A program made the translations under genes and the position numbers. From assembly GCA_024635865.1 (NCBI GenBank), contig JAGXIB010000001.1, positions 1 through 45,973 on the forward strand: DNA of 45,973 nt, given 5' to 3'. Every line of letters begins with the position of its first letter. Within the stretch, counting starts at the first letter, position 1. The stretch is from Flavobacteriales bacterium. Lineage in GTDB: Bacteria; Bacteroidota; Bacteroidia; Flavobacteriales_D; Parvicellaceae. Positions 9,176 to 18,262 of this stretch are shown here, piece by piece. Under the pieces are notes generated by a model. It was not told the origin of the DNA and made no database searches. It saw only the letters and a list, made by a program, of their open reading frames with translations.

Positions 9176-9349
9176 TCAAAAGAAAATATAACCCCATATT
9201 CCAAAAGTTAAGCCACCAAGACCTAAAAAACCAAAGAAAAAAGTTTGAAAGAAAGAGTGTCCTTGCTTTTTTTGATATGTTGCAGAGACTAATGCCAATA
9301 CAAAGGATAAAGACAACCCTATTAAAATAAAATAAGTTGGTGTTTGCAC
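9176..9349 (-). CDS. Small hydrophobic membrane protein, 57 aa
   Basis: An unrecognised protein with two predicted membrane helices: one near the N-terminus (YFILIGLSLSFVLALVSATY) and one at the C-terminus (FGFLGLGGLTFGIWGYIFF), joined by a basic QKKQGHSFFQ loop. I choose GTG at 9349, 4 nt after the stop of the preceding gene (9354-9356). The frame extends further upstream to ATG at 9385 or TTG at 9391, but those would overlap the preceding gene by about 30 nt. It is last in the operon that starts at 14518. No function can be proposed. Confidence 0.6.
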   Translation of the reverse strand: MQTPTYFILIGLSLSFVLALVSATYQKKQGHSFFQTFFFGFLGLGGLTFGIWGYIFF

Positions 9350-9353
9350 AAGA

Positions 9354-9581
9354 CTAGCTCCCCTTTTTAAACAGGTAATAAGCATTAACAAACAATATTG
9401 CTACGTTTGTAACAATAATAGGGATAGAGCCTAACATTAAACCATAGGCAACAAATAATGTACACCCTACAGAATTGACAATTCTAAGCACTTTTATATC
9501 CTTCATTAAAAAAGAGACTAAAACACCTAAGGAAGCTGCATACCCTACCCACTCTACTAGTGAGACTCCTAATATTTCCAT
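9354..9581 (-). CDS. YgjV/SemiSWEET-like small membrane protein, 75 aa
   Basis: Three predicted membrane helices in 75 residues (about 6-24, 30-50 and 54-70), separated by a short charged turn (MKDIKVLRIVNSVG). The pattern of GYAAS, FLMKDI, RIVNSVGC and NVAILFVNAYYL matches small Flavobacteriia proteins related to the YgjV and SWEET/MtN3 group; some members are mislabelled uroporphyrinogen decarboxylase in databases. SemiSWEETs are three-helix half-transporters that dimerise to move sugars. Whether this one transports anything is unknown. The start lies 10 bp after the stop of the TonB-receptor-like gene, so it is probably co-transcribed with it. Confidence 0.72.
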   Translation of the reverse strand: MEILGVSLVEWVGYAASLGVLVSFLMKDIKVLRIVNSVGCTLFVAYGLMLGSIPIIVTNVAILFVNAYYLFKKGS

Positions 9582-9591
9582 TTTTTTTATT

Positions 9592-11346
9592 TTAAAAACT
9601 ATATGTTATTCCTCCTAGCAGGTTAAAACTATAGACGGGAAAGTTAGCCCACCTCTGGTATTTCTGTCCGAGTATATTGTTCAAATCTAAGAAAGCCGAT
9701 AAACGTTTATTGTAACGGTATTCTATCCCTAAGTTAGCATCGAAATAAGGTTTTAATTCTGTTATGTATTTCCCACCTGGAGTAGGCGAAACGTTTTCAA
9801 TAGGTTTTAAGCTATATGTTTTACGACTACCTACTAACCTTATGTTTGCTCTTGCTACAATCTTATCTGCTAAGTCATAGACTCCTAAAAGACTCACTTC
9901 ATAGTCGGGCATTTGCCAAGCATACTCTTCTGTTAACATCGAATAATTATAGTACTCCCCTTTTAAAAACAATTTGATTTTTTCTTGAAAATGATATCCG
10001 ACTTGAGCTGAAAGAGTTGTTTTATCTATTGAGTCATATTCTATATTAAACTTATTTTCATAACTGTACATCGTATCATTTACGAACATGGCAAAATTAT
10101 CTAACTTCTCGAACTGGGCTTTTAAATTAAATGAAATAGAGGAAGTAACAGAGCCCTTAAAACCTCCATATAAATTAATTCGCTGATTTGTATTTTTATA
10201 ACCTACTGTATTATTTAAATAAATAGTAGAAATACTTTCTAACACAAATGGATTCTCTCTTCTAAACGCATTGAATGTGTTTTGTTGCATCCCTCCAGTA
10301 ATCCCTGCATAAGGAACAAAAATATTGTTAAACAAACTGTAGCTTACACTTAAGTCTGGGTAAAAGAAAAAACGCGCTGCAGAAGTAATTTCAGAGTGAA
10401 TTCCTACTCCAACTTTAGCTAACAAATTGCCTCTTCTTGTTTTAATGAATGGATTTAGTTTAAACACTGTATTCCCATATTTTGTTTCAGATTCTGGAGA
10501 TAAAATAACATTAGAAACCGGACTAAATATTGGCTGCCTTAAATGATTAAGAACTAAACTAACGTCTGCCCCAACCTCCTCTTTTCCAAGATACTTGAAA
10601 ATATTAGACTTTATTCCCACATTATTTTCAGAAATACCAGTTAGTCCGTTTAAATGATAAAAATCTAAGTTGGTTGTATGGCTGATTTTAGAACTGTCTT
10701 TATGCATGCTTTTTAGCATTGCTGAATAACTTATTTCTTGATAAACTTGTTTTGTTGTATCTGAATTCGTCCTGTAGGATTCTGGAACTAAGGTATCTGA
10801 ATTAGAAAAACCATAATAGTGAAACTTGTTACGCTCATAATTCAAACGATTATCGAAGGTATACTTTCTGAAAAACTGCTTATAAAAAACACCTGCTTCG
10901 TTATCACTAAATAAATTAGTTCCTACTTTTTTTAAGTTTGTCAATGAACTATGATGTTTTAAGTTTACTCCCCAAGATTTTGTTTTAGAACGGTTAGAGT
11001 TATAATAGGCATCTAAAAAAGGCATCGTATAAGTTCCTAAACCAGTTTTTACATAACCATTATATAGTTTATCTAATGGCTCTTTGACTTTTAATTTGGC
11101 AGCCTTTATCGGCTTTGTTTCAAAGGTAACTTCATGATAAGTTGGCTCTATATAAAACTTTATTTCTGATAGTTCAATGACAGAATCATTTAGCTGTGGT
11201 GTTGTATTTACTTTTTCTGACCTTGTAATGGTCCTTTGATAATCATCGACTGCAATATGTACATTGCTCCCTCCTTGTCCAAAAGAAGTGAATGCAGTCA
11301 TTAAAATAGCTACAACAGAAACGATATGTGTTTTGAAATTTTTCAT
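9592..11346 (-). CDS. TonB-dependent-receptor-like outer-membrane beta-barrel, 584 aa
   Basis: A signal peptide (to about residue 23, FTSFGQ) precedes a region with no visible plug domain. From about residue 75 to the end there are alternating hydrophobic/polar strands typical of an outer-membrane barrel, and the C-terminus (FLDLNNILGQKYQRW … LLGGITYSF) is the standard ending of TonB-dependent receptors, with a terminal aromatic for BAM insertion. At 584 residues it is shorter than true receptors, and no TonB box is evident, so it is unlikely to be a classical siderophore or SusC-type importer. It starts 7 bp after the 1054-aa TPR protein. This tight pairing suggests that the TPR protein and barrel form one envelope complex (inference). 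Confidence 0.82.
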   Translation of the reverse strand: MKNFKTHIVSVVAILMTAFTSFGQGGSNVHIAVDDYQRTITRSEKVNTTPQLNDSVIELSEIKFYIEPTYHEVTFETKPIKAAKLKVKEPLDKLYNGYVKTGLGTYTMPFLDAYYNSNRSKTKSWGVNLKHHSSLTNLKKVGTNLFSDNEAGVFYKQFFRKYTFDNRLNYERNKFHYYGFSNSDTLVPESYRTNSDTTKQVYQEISYSAMLKSMHKDSSKISHTTNLDFYHLNGLTGISENNVGIKSNIFKYLGKEEVGADVSLVLNHLRQPIFSPVSNVILSPESETKYGNTVFKLNPFIKTRRGNLLAKVGVGIHSEITSAARFFFYPDLSVSYSLFNNIFVPYAGITGGMQQNTFNAFRRENPFVLESISTIYLNNTVGYKNTNQRINLYGGFKGSVTSSISFNLKAQFEKLDNFAMFVNDTMYSYENKFNIEYDSIDKTTLSAQVGYHFQEKIKLFLKGEYYNYSMLTEEYAWQMPDYEVSLLGVYDLADKIVARANIRLVGSRKTYSLKPIENVSPTPGGKYITELKPYFDANLGIEYRYNKRLSAFLDLNNILGQKYQRWANFPVYSFNLLGGITYSF

Positions 11347-11353
11347 CTTTCTC

Positions 11354-14300
11354 TTAATTGTTGTTATTTAATTCTATCATCTCAATCTCCCCAGAGCTTT
11401 TATCTTGACTTTTACTTTCTAAGACTTCAATGTAGTCTATTCGATCTTGGGCTCGTTGTTTTATCTCGACGTCATCTTTTCCTTCATAATTATCGATCAC
11501 ACTTTGCAAACTAGAACGAGCGTTATAATAATCCTCAAGAACTATAAAATTCTCACCAAGCAATAAAATAGCCTTTGCTATCCAATAATCATAACTTGGT
11601 TTCTGATTGACTAACTCTAAGATCTCATTCTCACAATCAGCGTTCTTCTCTTGTTCAAATAAAATTTCAGCAACAAAATACTTTGCCTCTGCACCTTTTA
11701 TGCTTTTTGTACTTTTATTACACTTACGCAGAACAACTATCGCTTCGTCATATGCTCTAGTTTCCCTTAAAGAAAGACCTATTATTCTTAACGCTTCTAT
11801 TTTTGTAACCTCTTCTAAGTTCGAAAGATTTAGAACTTTATCAGCATAAATAATCGAATTTGGATAGTCGTTTAACTTCCAGTTACACCACATTTGCTGT
11901 TTAATGGCTAAACTAATGTTATCTGTGCTGGCTGCCACTAATTCTAATTGATGATAATTTGTATTGGCAGTTACATAATCTCCATTGGCGTAACTAATTT
12001 GAGAACCATATTGTAATGCCTCTTCATAATGTTCGTTATTTGGTTTACTAATTACATAATTATAATGTTCCAATGCCTTTGCTTGGTCTGTTGTATAATA
12101 ACAAGTTGCTAAATAAAAGTGAGCGCTTATTTCATGAGCTCCATTTGGAACCTTACTTAAGTAGGTTTGACTTTCTTTCTCAATCAAGTTACAATCTCCT
12201 TTACTCCAGGCAATAAATACAGGTTCCCAAAGTGCAGAATCCAACTCTGATGACTCTACACTAATCCCTCTACGTTGTAACCAATCGTAATAACCTGGCA
12301 AATCATTTCGCCCAATGAAAACACTCTTCATTTGAGCAATTGCAGATTCGTTCTCTAATACCGCTGAAGGATACTCATCTAACACCCTCAACAAATACTC
12401 TTCAGCCTCTCCATAGTTCTTTTCACGAACATAAACCCCGCCTAAATTCACCATCATTTCAGGGACATATCTATTGTTTGGATAGTCTCTAATGAAGTTT
12501 TTATAGACAGAAATCGCCTTATCATTTTGCCCTTGTTGTTGGTAAGTTTGTGCCAGCTCCCTTAAAGAAAGCACTTGATAGGTAGAGTTTGGATATGCTT
12601 CGGTCAATGCTTTTAAGGTATTCGACTTACCAGAAACATCTCCTAATAACCCTTGTGATTTTGCTTTCTGAAAGTAGGCGTAAGCCATGTTTCCTTTTCC
12701 TAAGTTTATAGCATTTGTATAATTTTCTACCGCTAACTTATCATCTGGCAATAAATAATAGCAATCTGCTAACCTTAAGTAAGCATCTTCTAGCTTTACT
12801 TCTTCAACTCTATCTTTTAATTGAATAAAATTTCTGAATGCGGTTATACTTTTCTCTAAGTTTACTTTTCTATTTCCATTATCATTTATCTTATTTAATT
12901 CCGCTCCCTTAAATGGATTGGCCTTCATAAAATAAGCATAAGCAACACTATAATCTGCTTCTCTAAACACATTAGTTAAAGCTGCCCCAGGTTCCAACCT
13001 GAATTCTACAAATTTCTCTACAGCTTTATCATAATCTTCTTTTTTATAATAAGACTCTCCTGTCCAATACAAACTAGCTGCGTTAGTCTTCTTATCAAAT
13101 GGGTACTTCTCTACCTGTTTAAACTTAGCAATTGCTTCATCGTATTGATTATTATGAAATAATTCAATTCCTCTATTAAAAGCTATGTTTTGGTATGCTT
13201 GTTTAATACGATTATCTTTTTTCTTTATTTTATCAATAGACTGTAAAGCTTCATCGTAATTCTTAGTGGTCATATACCCTTTTATCAAAAATTCATACGC
13301 TTGATCTAACTGTTTAGAATTAGGATATTTGTTTATGTAGTCCTGAAATGCTTTTGTAGACTCCGTATAAGGACCGTCTATTTGATAAGCTAACTTTGCA
13401 TAATTAAAAAGTGCGCTTTCTTGAATTTCTGGATTAAAGTCTAATTTACTAGCCGCTTCAAAAGCGATACGTGCTTCTAAACGATTATCGAATTTCAGAA
13501 AACAATCCGCTAATTGATACATCGCAATTTGAGACAAAGTATCTCTTCTAGAAGAAACTCTTTTGTAATTATTTACAGCGTTCTGATAATCGTTAGTACT
13601 ATAATAACAGTAGGCTAATTGATAATTAGAAATACGTGTTGATTTTGCCCCTTTTTTGAACTCCACTAGGTAAGGAATCGCTTCAGCATATCTTTTCTCA
13701 AAATAATAGGCGTCACCAATCAGCTTTGCAAATTCAGCTCTCCTTTTATTACTAATGCTTTCAAAATACTTTGGAGCATAACTGATTAACTCTTCATATT
13801 TTTTTTGCTTATGATAAATTTGAGCAACATAATAAGGAACGATACTTTTAAACATTTCTGAATCCGAAATACTTTTAAAACCAATTAAAGCAGTTTGGTA
13901 GTTCTCTTCGGAGTATGCGATGTGACTATAATAATAAATTGCTGGTGTTTGATAACTGGTTGAAAGATCTTTTACTTCGGCGAAGTGAATTTTTGCTTCG
14001 TCAAAATTCTTTACATAAAAATAACTATACCCTAATTTAAAATCATACTCTATCTTTTCGTTATCAGACAAGTAAAAAGCATCAACTTGTTCAAAATATT
14101 CTATGACTGCTTTAAACTTTTTTAATCGGTATTTTTGACGACCCAACTGAAAGTAAACCTTCTGAGCATTTGAGTGATCTGGGTGTTCTACCGCAAAACG
14201 ACTTAATAAGTACTCAGCATCTTCATGAAACAATTCTAAAGCACAAACAGCATAATAGTATTCAGAGTTAACTTTTACTTCGTTCTGCTCTTCTTTTATT

Positions 14301-14518
14301 GTTGTAATTACTTCTAAAAACTTTTCTTGAGCTGCGCTAAACTTTTCTTTATCGAATAAATCCTGAGCTTCTCTATATACGACATAGTCGTCGGTATAGA
14401 TTTCAGTTTTTTGAGCAAAACCTGAAAAAAAGAAAGTTAGAAAGCACAAGAGGGCACCTAACTTAACTCTAACATTATTTGAAAACACCATATTTTTCTT
14501 GCCTGTTTGTATTATCAC
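11354..14518 (-). CDS. Large periplasmic TPR-repeat protein, 1054 aa
   Basis: A signal peptide (LLCFLTFFFSGFAQ) is followed by tetratricopeptide helices over nearly the whole length (about 45-1030). There are many A-x-x-Y/F-x-x-G and Y-P-x-S units, such as FAVEHPDHSNAQKVYFQLGR, YPNSKQLDQAYEFLIKGY and YPNNRYVPEMMVNLGGVY. These are the YbgF/BamD-like type of TPR used as periplasmic scaffolds. The C-terminus is acidic, then ends in NNNN. ATG at 14518 and the in-frame ATG nine codons later (14491) both give a workable signal peptide; the longer one is listed. There is no lipobox, so it is not SprE/PorW-like in anchoring. It is the first gene of an operon with the barrel and two small membrane proteins. 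Specific function unknown. Confidence 0.85.
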   Translation of the reverse strand: MIIQTGKKNMVFSNNVRVKLGALLCFLTFFFSGFAQKTEIYTDDYVVYREAQDLFDKEKFSAAQEKFLEVITTIKEEQNEVKVNSEYYYAVCALELFHEDAEYLLSRFAVEHPDHSNAQKVYFQLGRQKYRLKKFKAVIEYFEQVDAFYLSDNEKIEYDFKLGYSYFYVKNFDEAKIHFAEVKDLSTSYQTPAIYYYSHIAYSEENYQTALIGFKSISDSEMFKSIVPYYVAQIYHKQKKYEELISYAPKYFESISNKRRAEFAKLIGDAYYFEKRYAEAIPYLVEFKKGAKSTRISNYQLAYCYYSTNDYQNAVNNYKRVSSRRDTLSQIAMYQLADCFLKFDNRLEARIAFEAASKLDFNPEIQESALFNYAKLAYQIDGPYTESTKAFQDYINKYPNSKQLDQAYEFLIKGYMTTKNYDEALQSIDKIKKKDNRIKQAYQNIAFNRGIELFHNNQYDEAIAKFKQVEKYPFDKKTNAASLYWTGESYYKKEDYDKAVEKFVEFRLEPGAALTNVFREADYSVAYAYFMKANPFKGAELNKINDNGNRKVNLEKSITAFRNFIQLKDRVEEVKLEDAYLRLADCYYLLPDDKLAVENYTNAINLGKGNMAYAYFQKAKSQGLLGDVSGKSNTLKALTEAYPNSTYQVLSLRELAQTYQQQGQNDKAISVYKNFIRDYPNNRYVPEMMVNLGGVYVREKNYGEAEEYLLRVLDEYPSAVLENESAIAQMKSVFIGRNDLPGYYDWLQRRGISVESSELDSALWEPVFIAWSKGDCNLIEKESQTYLSKVPNGAHEISAHFYLATCYYTTDQAKALEHYNYVISKPNNEHYEEALQYGSQISYANGDYVTANTNYHQLELVAASTDNISLAIKQQMWCNWKLNDYPNSIIYADKVLNLSNLEEVTKIEALRIIGLSLRETRAYDEAIVVLRKCNKSTKSIKGAEAKYFVAEILFEQEKNADCENEILELVNQKPSYDYWIAKAILLLGENFIVLEDYYNARSSLQSVIDNYEGKDDVEIKQRAQDRIDYIEVLESKSQDKSSGEIEMIELNNNN

Positions 14519-14552
14519 CTAGTATAGTTCAATAGAAACTATTCTAATTTAT

Positions 14553-14560
14553 CAAAGATA
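14553..14560 (-). promoter_or_regulatory. -7 element upstream of the TPR/barrel operon
   Basis: TATCTTTG on the minus strand matches TAnnTTTG and lies 34 nt upstream of the ATG. No convincing TTG is found at the expected -33 distance, so this is a partial match. Confidence 0.35.
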
Positions 14561-14646
14561 GCAAGGTGGGTTGCGTTAAATAAGTAGAGTGGAATAAATT
14601 GTTAACGTGTAAGTGTTTATTTTATTGTTTTCACAGTTAATATCAT

Positions 14647-15456
14647 TTAGCTATTTTTTAACTTAAAGTTAATTGGAACGGTATAAACAACTCTAGCTGG
14701 CAGATTATGAAACTTAGCAGGCTTCCATTTTGAAAATGATTTTACAACTCTTTCTGCCTCATGATTTAACAATGAATGAATATAGTTTTCAGATTTAACT
14801 TCGTTGACTGTTCCGTCTTTTTCAACTATAAACTTAACGAGAACCCTCCCTTGAATATTATTATCAATTGCTTGCTTAGGATATATTACATTCTCAGAAA
14901 TAAATGTTGACAAACCTGACAGTCCTCCAGGATATTCTGGTAGTAATTCATATAAATAATCTCCTTTCAATTCCTCTCCATTTTCATTATAGAACGTATA
15001 TTTAGTCATTTCTCCCTTCATATAATCTTCCCTAGAAGCTACGATTCCGTTATCATGATACCAATAGGATTCTCCAAACAACTTATCTTTTTTAAATAAT
15101 TTTCTAGCGTAAACAGATGAGTCTTTCTGATACATTATATGCAACCCATTCTTCTTTCCTTTGACATAATGATACTCAGAATATCTAACTCCTTGTTTTG
15201 AATAATAATCAAATTGCCCATGCTTCTTTTTTAGTTTTTTATCTAAATAAAAACCACTCATTTGCAATACACCATCTTTATAAAAGTCTTTTACCCCCCA
15301 AAGTTTGCCTACTTTAAATACTTTTCTAAAATACTCGTAATTAATCTCACTTACTTCTTTCCATTCTGAATCAAGATAAACAATACTTGTATCCATTTGT
15401 GAATAACTAAAAACAACTACACACCATAGAACAATCAGTAATAAAAATTTTCTCAT
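14647..15456 (-). CDS. MORN-repeat protein with C-terminal TonB domain
   Basis: A signal peptide or single anchor (MRKFLLLIVLWCVVVFSYSQ) is followed by YwqK-type MORN_2 repeats (about 50-165), with units such as YKDGVLQMSGFY, VKGKKNGLHIMY and HDNGIVASREDY. The TonB C-terminal domain (about 172-269) shows YPGGLSGLSTFISENVIYP, then QGRVLVKFIVEKDGTV, then a basic/aromatic ending. Classical TonB passes energy from ExbBD to outer-membrane receptors. Here there is no Pro-rich spanning linker and no ExbB/D neighbours, so this is likely one of the many Bacteroidota TonB-domain proteins of uncertain role. Its start is 19 bp behind the DUF819 gene, so it is probably the tail of the prfB-DUF819 run. Confidence 0.82.
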   Translation of the reverse strand: MRKFLLLIVLWCVVVFSYSQMDTSIVYLDSEWKEVSEINYEYFRKVFKVGKLWGVKDFYKDGVLQMSGFYLDKKLKKKHGQFDYYSKQGVRYSEYHYVKGKKNGLHIMYQKDSSVYARKLFKKDKLFGESYWYHDNGIVASREDYMKGEMTKYTFYNENGEELKGDYLYELLPEYPGGLSGLSTFISENVIYPKQAIDNNIQGRVLVKFIVEKDGTVNEVKSENYIHSLLNHEAERVVKSFSKWKPAKFHNLPARVVYTVPINFKLKNS

Positions 15457-15475
15457 AATAATACCATTCTTTTAT

Positions 15476-17116
15476 CTACCCTCCAACCTCAATACTCTGC
15501 ATCAATACAGCACATAACCACGCTCCTCCTGTACCTACAGCATAACCCATAACAGCCAACAAAACCCCTACAGGTGCTAAAGAAGGACTAAAAGCAGAAG
15601 CCACAACTGGTGCAGAAGCTGCGCCACCAACATTAGCCTGACTACCTACTGCTACAAAGAAGAATGGAGCTTTAATTAACTTAGCGACTACCAGCATTAG
15701 TACTGCATGAATAGACATCCAGATAAAACCAATTAAAAACAATCCAGGGCTTTCTGCAATAGCGAAAATATCCATGTGGGTTCCTATTGTGGCAACTAGT
15801 ACATATAAAAACAAGCTTCCTATCTTTGAAGCTCCTGCTCCTTCAAAATTCCTTAGCTTAGTAAACGAGAAAATTACGCCTATTACAGTAGCTAAAACAA
15901 TTAACCAAAAGAACCCACTTGCAAGAGAGGACAATCCTATACTTGATAAAAACGCTTTACTTTCACTTAATAAGGGCGCTATAATGTCAGCTCCAAAATG
16001 AGCTAACCCTGTTCCTCCTATACCTATTGCTACAATAATCATTAAATCTGTAGTTGTTGGAATCTTAGCAATCTTTTTGGCTAAGGTTTCCATCTTCTCC
16101 TTCAGTTCATTTATTGCTGAAGCATCCGCATTTAACTTTTTATCGATTTTATCAGAAATTCCTGTTCCGTATAACAAAACTGCCATCCAAACATTAGCTA
16201 CAATAACATCGACTACAATCATTTTTGAGAAAATGTCATTAGGCGTTTCAAAAATTTCTTTCATGGCTGTTTGATTAGCTCCTCCTCCAATCCAACTTCC
16301 TGCAACAGTTGCCAACCCTCTCCATACCTCACTTGCATCTGCTCCTAGAACTTCTGGAGCAACAGAAGCAATAATTAGTAAAGCAATTGGACCTCCAATA
16401 ATAATTCCTACTGTACCAGTAAAGAACATAACCAACGCTCTCCACCCTTGCTTTGCTATTCCTTTTAAGTCTATACTTAAACACAACAGGACTAAACTTG
16501 CTGGCAATAAATAACGAGAAGCCACAAAATACAATTTGCTATACTCACCTGAAATAATGTTTAGGGTATTAAAAATTGCTGGAACAAAATAACACAGTAG
16601 CAAGGCTGGAACATACTTATAAAAACCTTTAAAACCAATTAAAGACTCTGAATAGAAGATGGCCCCTAAAATTAGAATTAATAGCCCAAGTACAACAGCA
16701 TCATTTTTTATTAAAGGGGCTTTCGCAATTAAATGCAACCCTATTTTAGCCTGATTTGTCTGCTTCCCACTCTTCAGTATCGTTATAGACACATCATGCT
16801 CTCCTTTTTTAATTCCTTTCAGTAAAAAAGGATGTAAAGTGTCAAACCTCAACGTATCTGAATTTAAAACAAACAAGACTTCATCATACTCTTTGTTTGT
16901 CAAAAAGTGGAAGTCAATTAAAAACACATTGGTTTCGTCTAAAAAGTAAGTTCCTCCTCCTTGTGAATTCGTCAACAAAGTAAAACCTTCCAATTCGTCA
17001 ACATCATTTTGATCAAGCGCCTCAATAGTTATCGTTTCTCCTATTCTCTGAATTGGACTATTGCCAAAAAGGGTAATAGAAGTAAATAAGGTAATTAAAA
17101 ATAAAAAGTTTTTCAT
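15476..17116 (-). CDS. DUF819-family membrane protein with N-terminal exported domain
   Basis: Residues 1-18 look like a signal peptide (LFLITLFTSITLFGN). About 20-130 is a soluble, beta-rich extension of unknown type. From about 138 to the end there are roughly a dozen predicted membrane helices with the DUF819 (YjcL-like) signatures: VAGSWIGGGANQTAMKEIF, VDVIVANVWMAVLLYG, and near the C-terminus GSQANVGGAASAPVVASAF followed by LAPVGVLLAVMGYAVGTGG. Paired glycine-rich re-entrant motifs like these are typical of elevator-type secondary transporters, but the substrate is not known for the family. DUF819 proteins are usually about 380-420 residues, so the 130-residue exported front end is an addition. 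It lies between the quinone oxidoreductase (41 bp) and the TonB/MORN gene (19 bp). Confidence 0.85.
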   Translation of the reverse strand: MKNFLFLITLFTSITLFGNSPIQRIGETITIEALDQNDVDELEGFTLLTNSQGGGTYFLDETNVFLIDFHFLTNKEYDEVLFVLNSDTLRFDTLHPFLLKGIKKGEHDVSITILKSGKQTNQAKIGLHLIAKAPLIKNDAVVLGLLILILGAIFYSESLIGFKGFYKYVPALLLCYFVPAIFNTLNIISGEYSKLYFVASRYLLPASLVLLCLSIDLKGIAKQGWRALVMFFTGTVGIIIGGPIALLIIASVAPEVLGADASEVWRGLATVAGSWIGGGANQTAMKEIFETPNDIFSKMIVVDVIVANVWMAVLLYGTGISDKIDKKLNADASAINELKEKMETLAKKIAKIPTTTDLMIIVAIGIGGTGLAHFGADIIAPLLSESKAFLSSIGLSSLASGFFWLIVLATVIGVIFSFTKLRNFEGAGASKIGSLFLYVLVATIGTHMDIFAIAESPGLFLIGFIWMSIHAVLMLVVAKLIKAPFFFVAVGSQANVGGAASAPVVASAFSPSLAPVGVLLAVMGYAVGTGGAWLCAVLMQSIEVGG

Positions 17117-17157
17117 GTGCTATTAATTTTGGGGGTGTAAGTTACTAAGATTATATT

Positions 17158-18180
17158 TTACCATTCAACGATTACTTTCCCTTTAGATTTTCTGCTTTCT
17201 AATAAAGCATGTGCTTCTCCAATTTTATCGAACTTAAAAACACCTCCAACATAAGGCTTTAGCTTTCCTTCTTCTGTTAATTTAACTACCTCATCTAAAC
17301 AACGCTTAATTACTTGCGGTTTTTCGTCAGCAACATGCAACATATTGACTCCAATAATTGCTTGAGATTTCATTAACATTTGAAGTGGAGAAAAAAACCC
17401 TGACTTCCATGCTAAATCAAGCGTAGGAATAATTCCTTTCCCTTTTCCTGAACGTTCAGCAACTCCAAATAAAACTGAACGCCCTCCTTTTTGAAGTAAA
17501 CGATTGTCTTTTTTCAAGGTAGAACCTCCAACTGAGTTAAAAGCTACATCTAATTTATTTCCTCCTAAAATCTTTCTAATTTCTGTTTCATAATTAGACT
17601 TTGTGTAATTTATTGGATGATGAACTCCGTTTTCTTTTAAATATTCTAATTTTTCGTCACTACTGGTTAAACCAAAAATAGTACACCCTTTTAATGTTAA
17701 TAGCTGGGCTAAAGCTGTTCCTACCCCTCCAGCTGCGGCATGCATCAAAACATTGTCCCCTTCGAAAACAGAAACACATTCGTAAGCCATAAAATAAGCC
17801 GTACAATATTGCGTTGCTAATGCTAATGCTTCTCCAGCTGGCAAAGTTGATGCAATTTCGGAAACACCCGCTGCATTTGTCTTTGCGTATTGGGCATAAC
17901 CTCCAAAACGCGTCATTGAAACCACCCTCTTGCCCAGTAGATGTTTATTTGACTCCGCTCCTACTTTATCAATAACACCAACAACATCATACCCTAAAAT
18001 ACTAGGCAATGGTGGTGCATCCTGATACAATCCTTGGCGCGCCATTACATCTGCATAGTTTAGCCCAAATGCCTCTACTTTTATCAACACCTCGTCTTGT
18101 TCCAAAATCGGAACTTCCACTTCTCTTATTTCAAACGCTTTTTCTGACGCCCCATGTTTTACTAATACTGCTGCTTTCAT
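17158..18180 (-). CDS. Zinc-independent medium-chain dehydrogenase / quinone oxidoreductase (VAT-1-like)
   Basis: A 340-residue MDR-superfamily NADPH-dependent oxidoreductase. It has the N-terminal GroES-like domain (about 25-115; NYADVMARQGLY, ILGYDVVGVI) and a Rossmann nucleotide-binding domain beginning with AAAGGVGTALAQL (148-160). The catalytic zinc Cys/His ligands of alcohol dehydrogenases are absent, which places it with zeta-crystallin-like quinone or enal reductases. Late motifs are GGVFKFDKIGEAHALLESRK and GKVIVEW. The physiological substrate is not predictable. It starts 82 bp beyond rnhA, so it may have its own promoter although it sits in the same gene run. Confidence 0.9.
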   Translation of the reverse strand: MKAAVLVKHGASEKAFEIREVEVPILEQDEVLIKVEAFGLNYADVMARQGLYQDAPPLPSILGYDVVGVIDKVGAESNKHLLGKRVVSMTRFGGYAQYAKTNAAGVSEIASTLPAGEALALATQYCTAYFMAYECVSVFEGDNVLMHAAAGGVGTALAQLLTLKGCTIFGLTSSDEKLEYLKENGVHHPINYTKSNYETEIRKILGGNKLDVAFNSVGGSTLKKDNRLLQKGGRSVLFGVAERSGKGKGIIPTLDLAWKSGFFSPLQMLMKSQAIIGVNMLHVADEKPQVIKRCLDEVVKLTEEGKLKPYVGGVFKFDKIGEAHALLESRKSKGKVIVEW

Positions 18181-18262
18181 CGTTTAATGTATTGTGACGT
18201 ACCTTGTATTAAGTACTTTATTTATTTTTTTAGTTTCTAGCTCTAGACTTCTATCTTTACAA

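Noticed and set aside
9350-9391. Longer N-terminus for the 57-aa membrane protein starting at TTG 9391 or ATG 9385
   Set aside because: It would overlap the preceding gene by about 30 nt; GTG 9349 directly after that gene's stop is more natural, though not proven.
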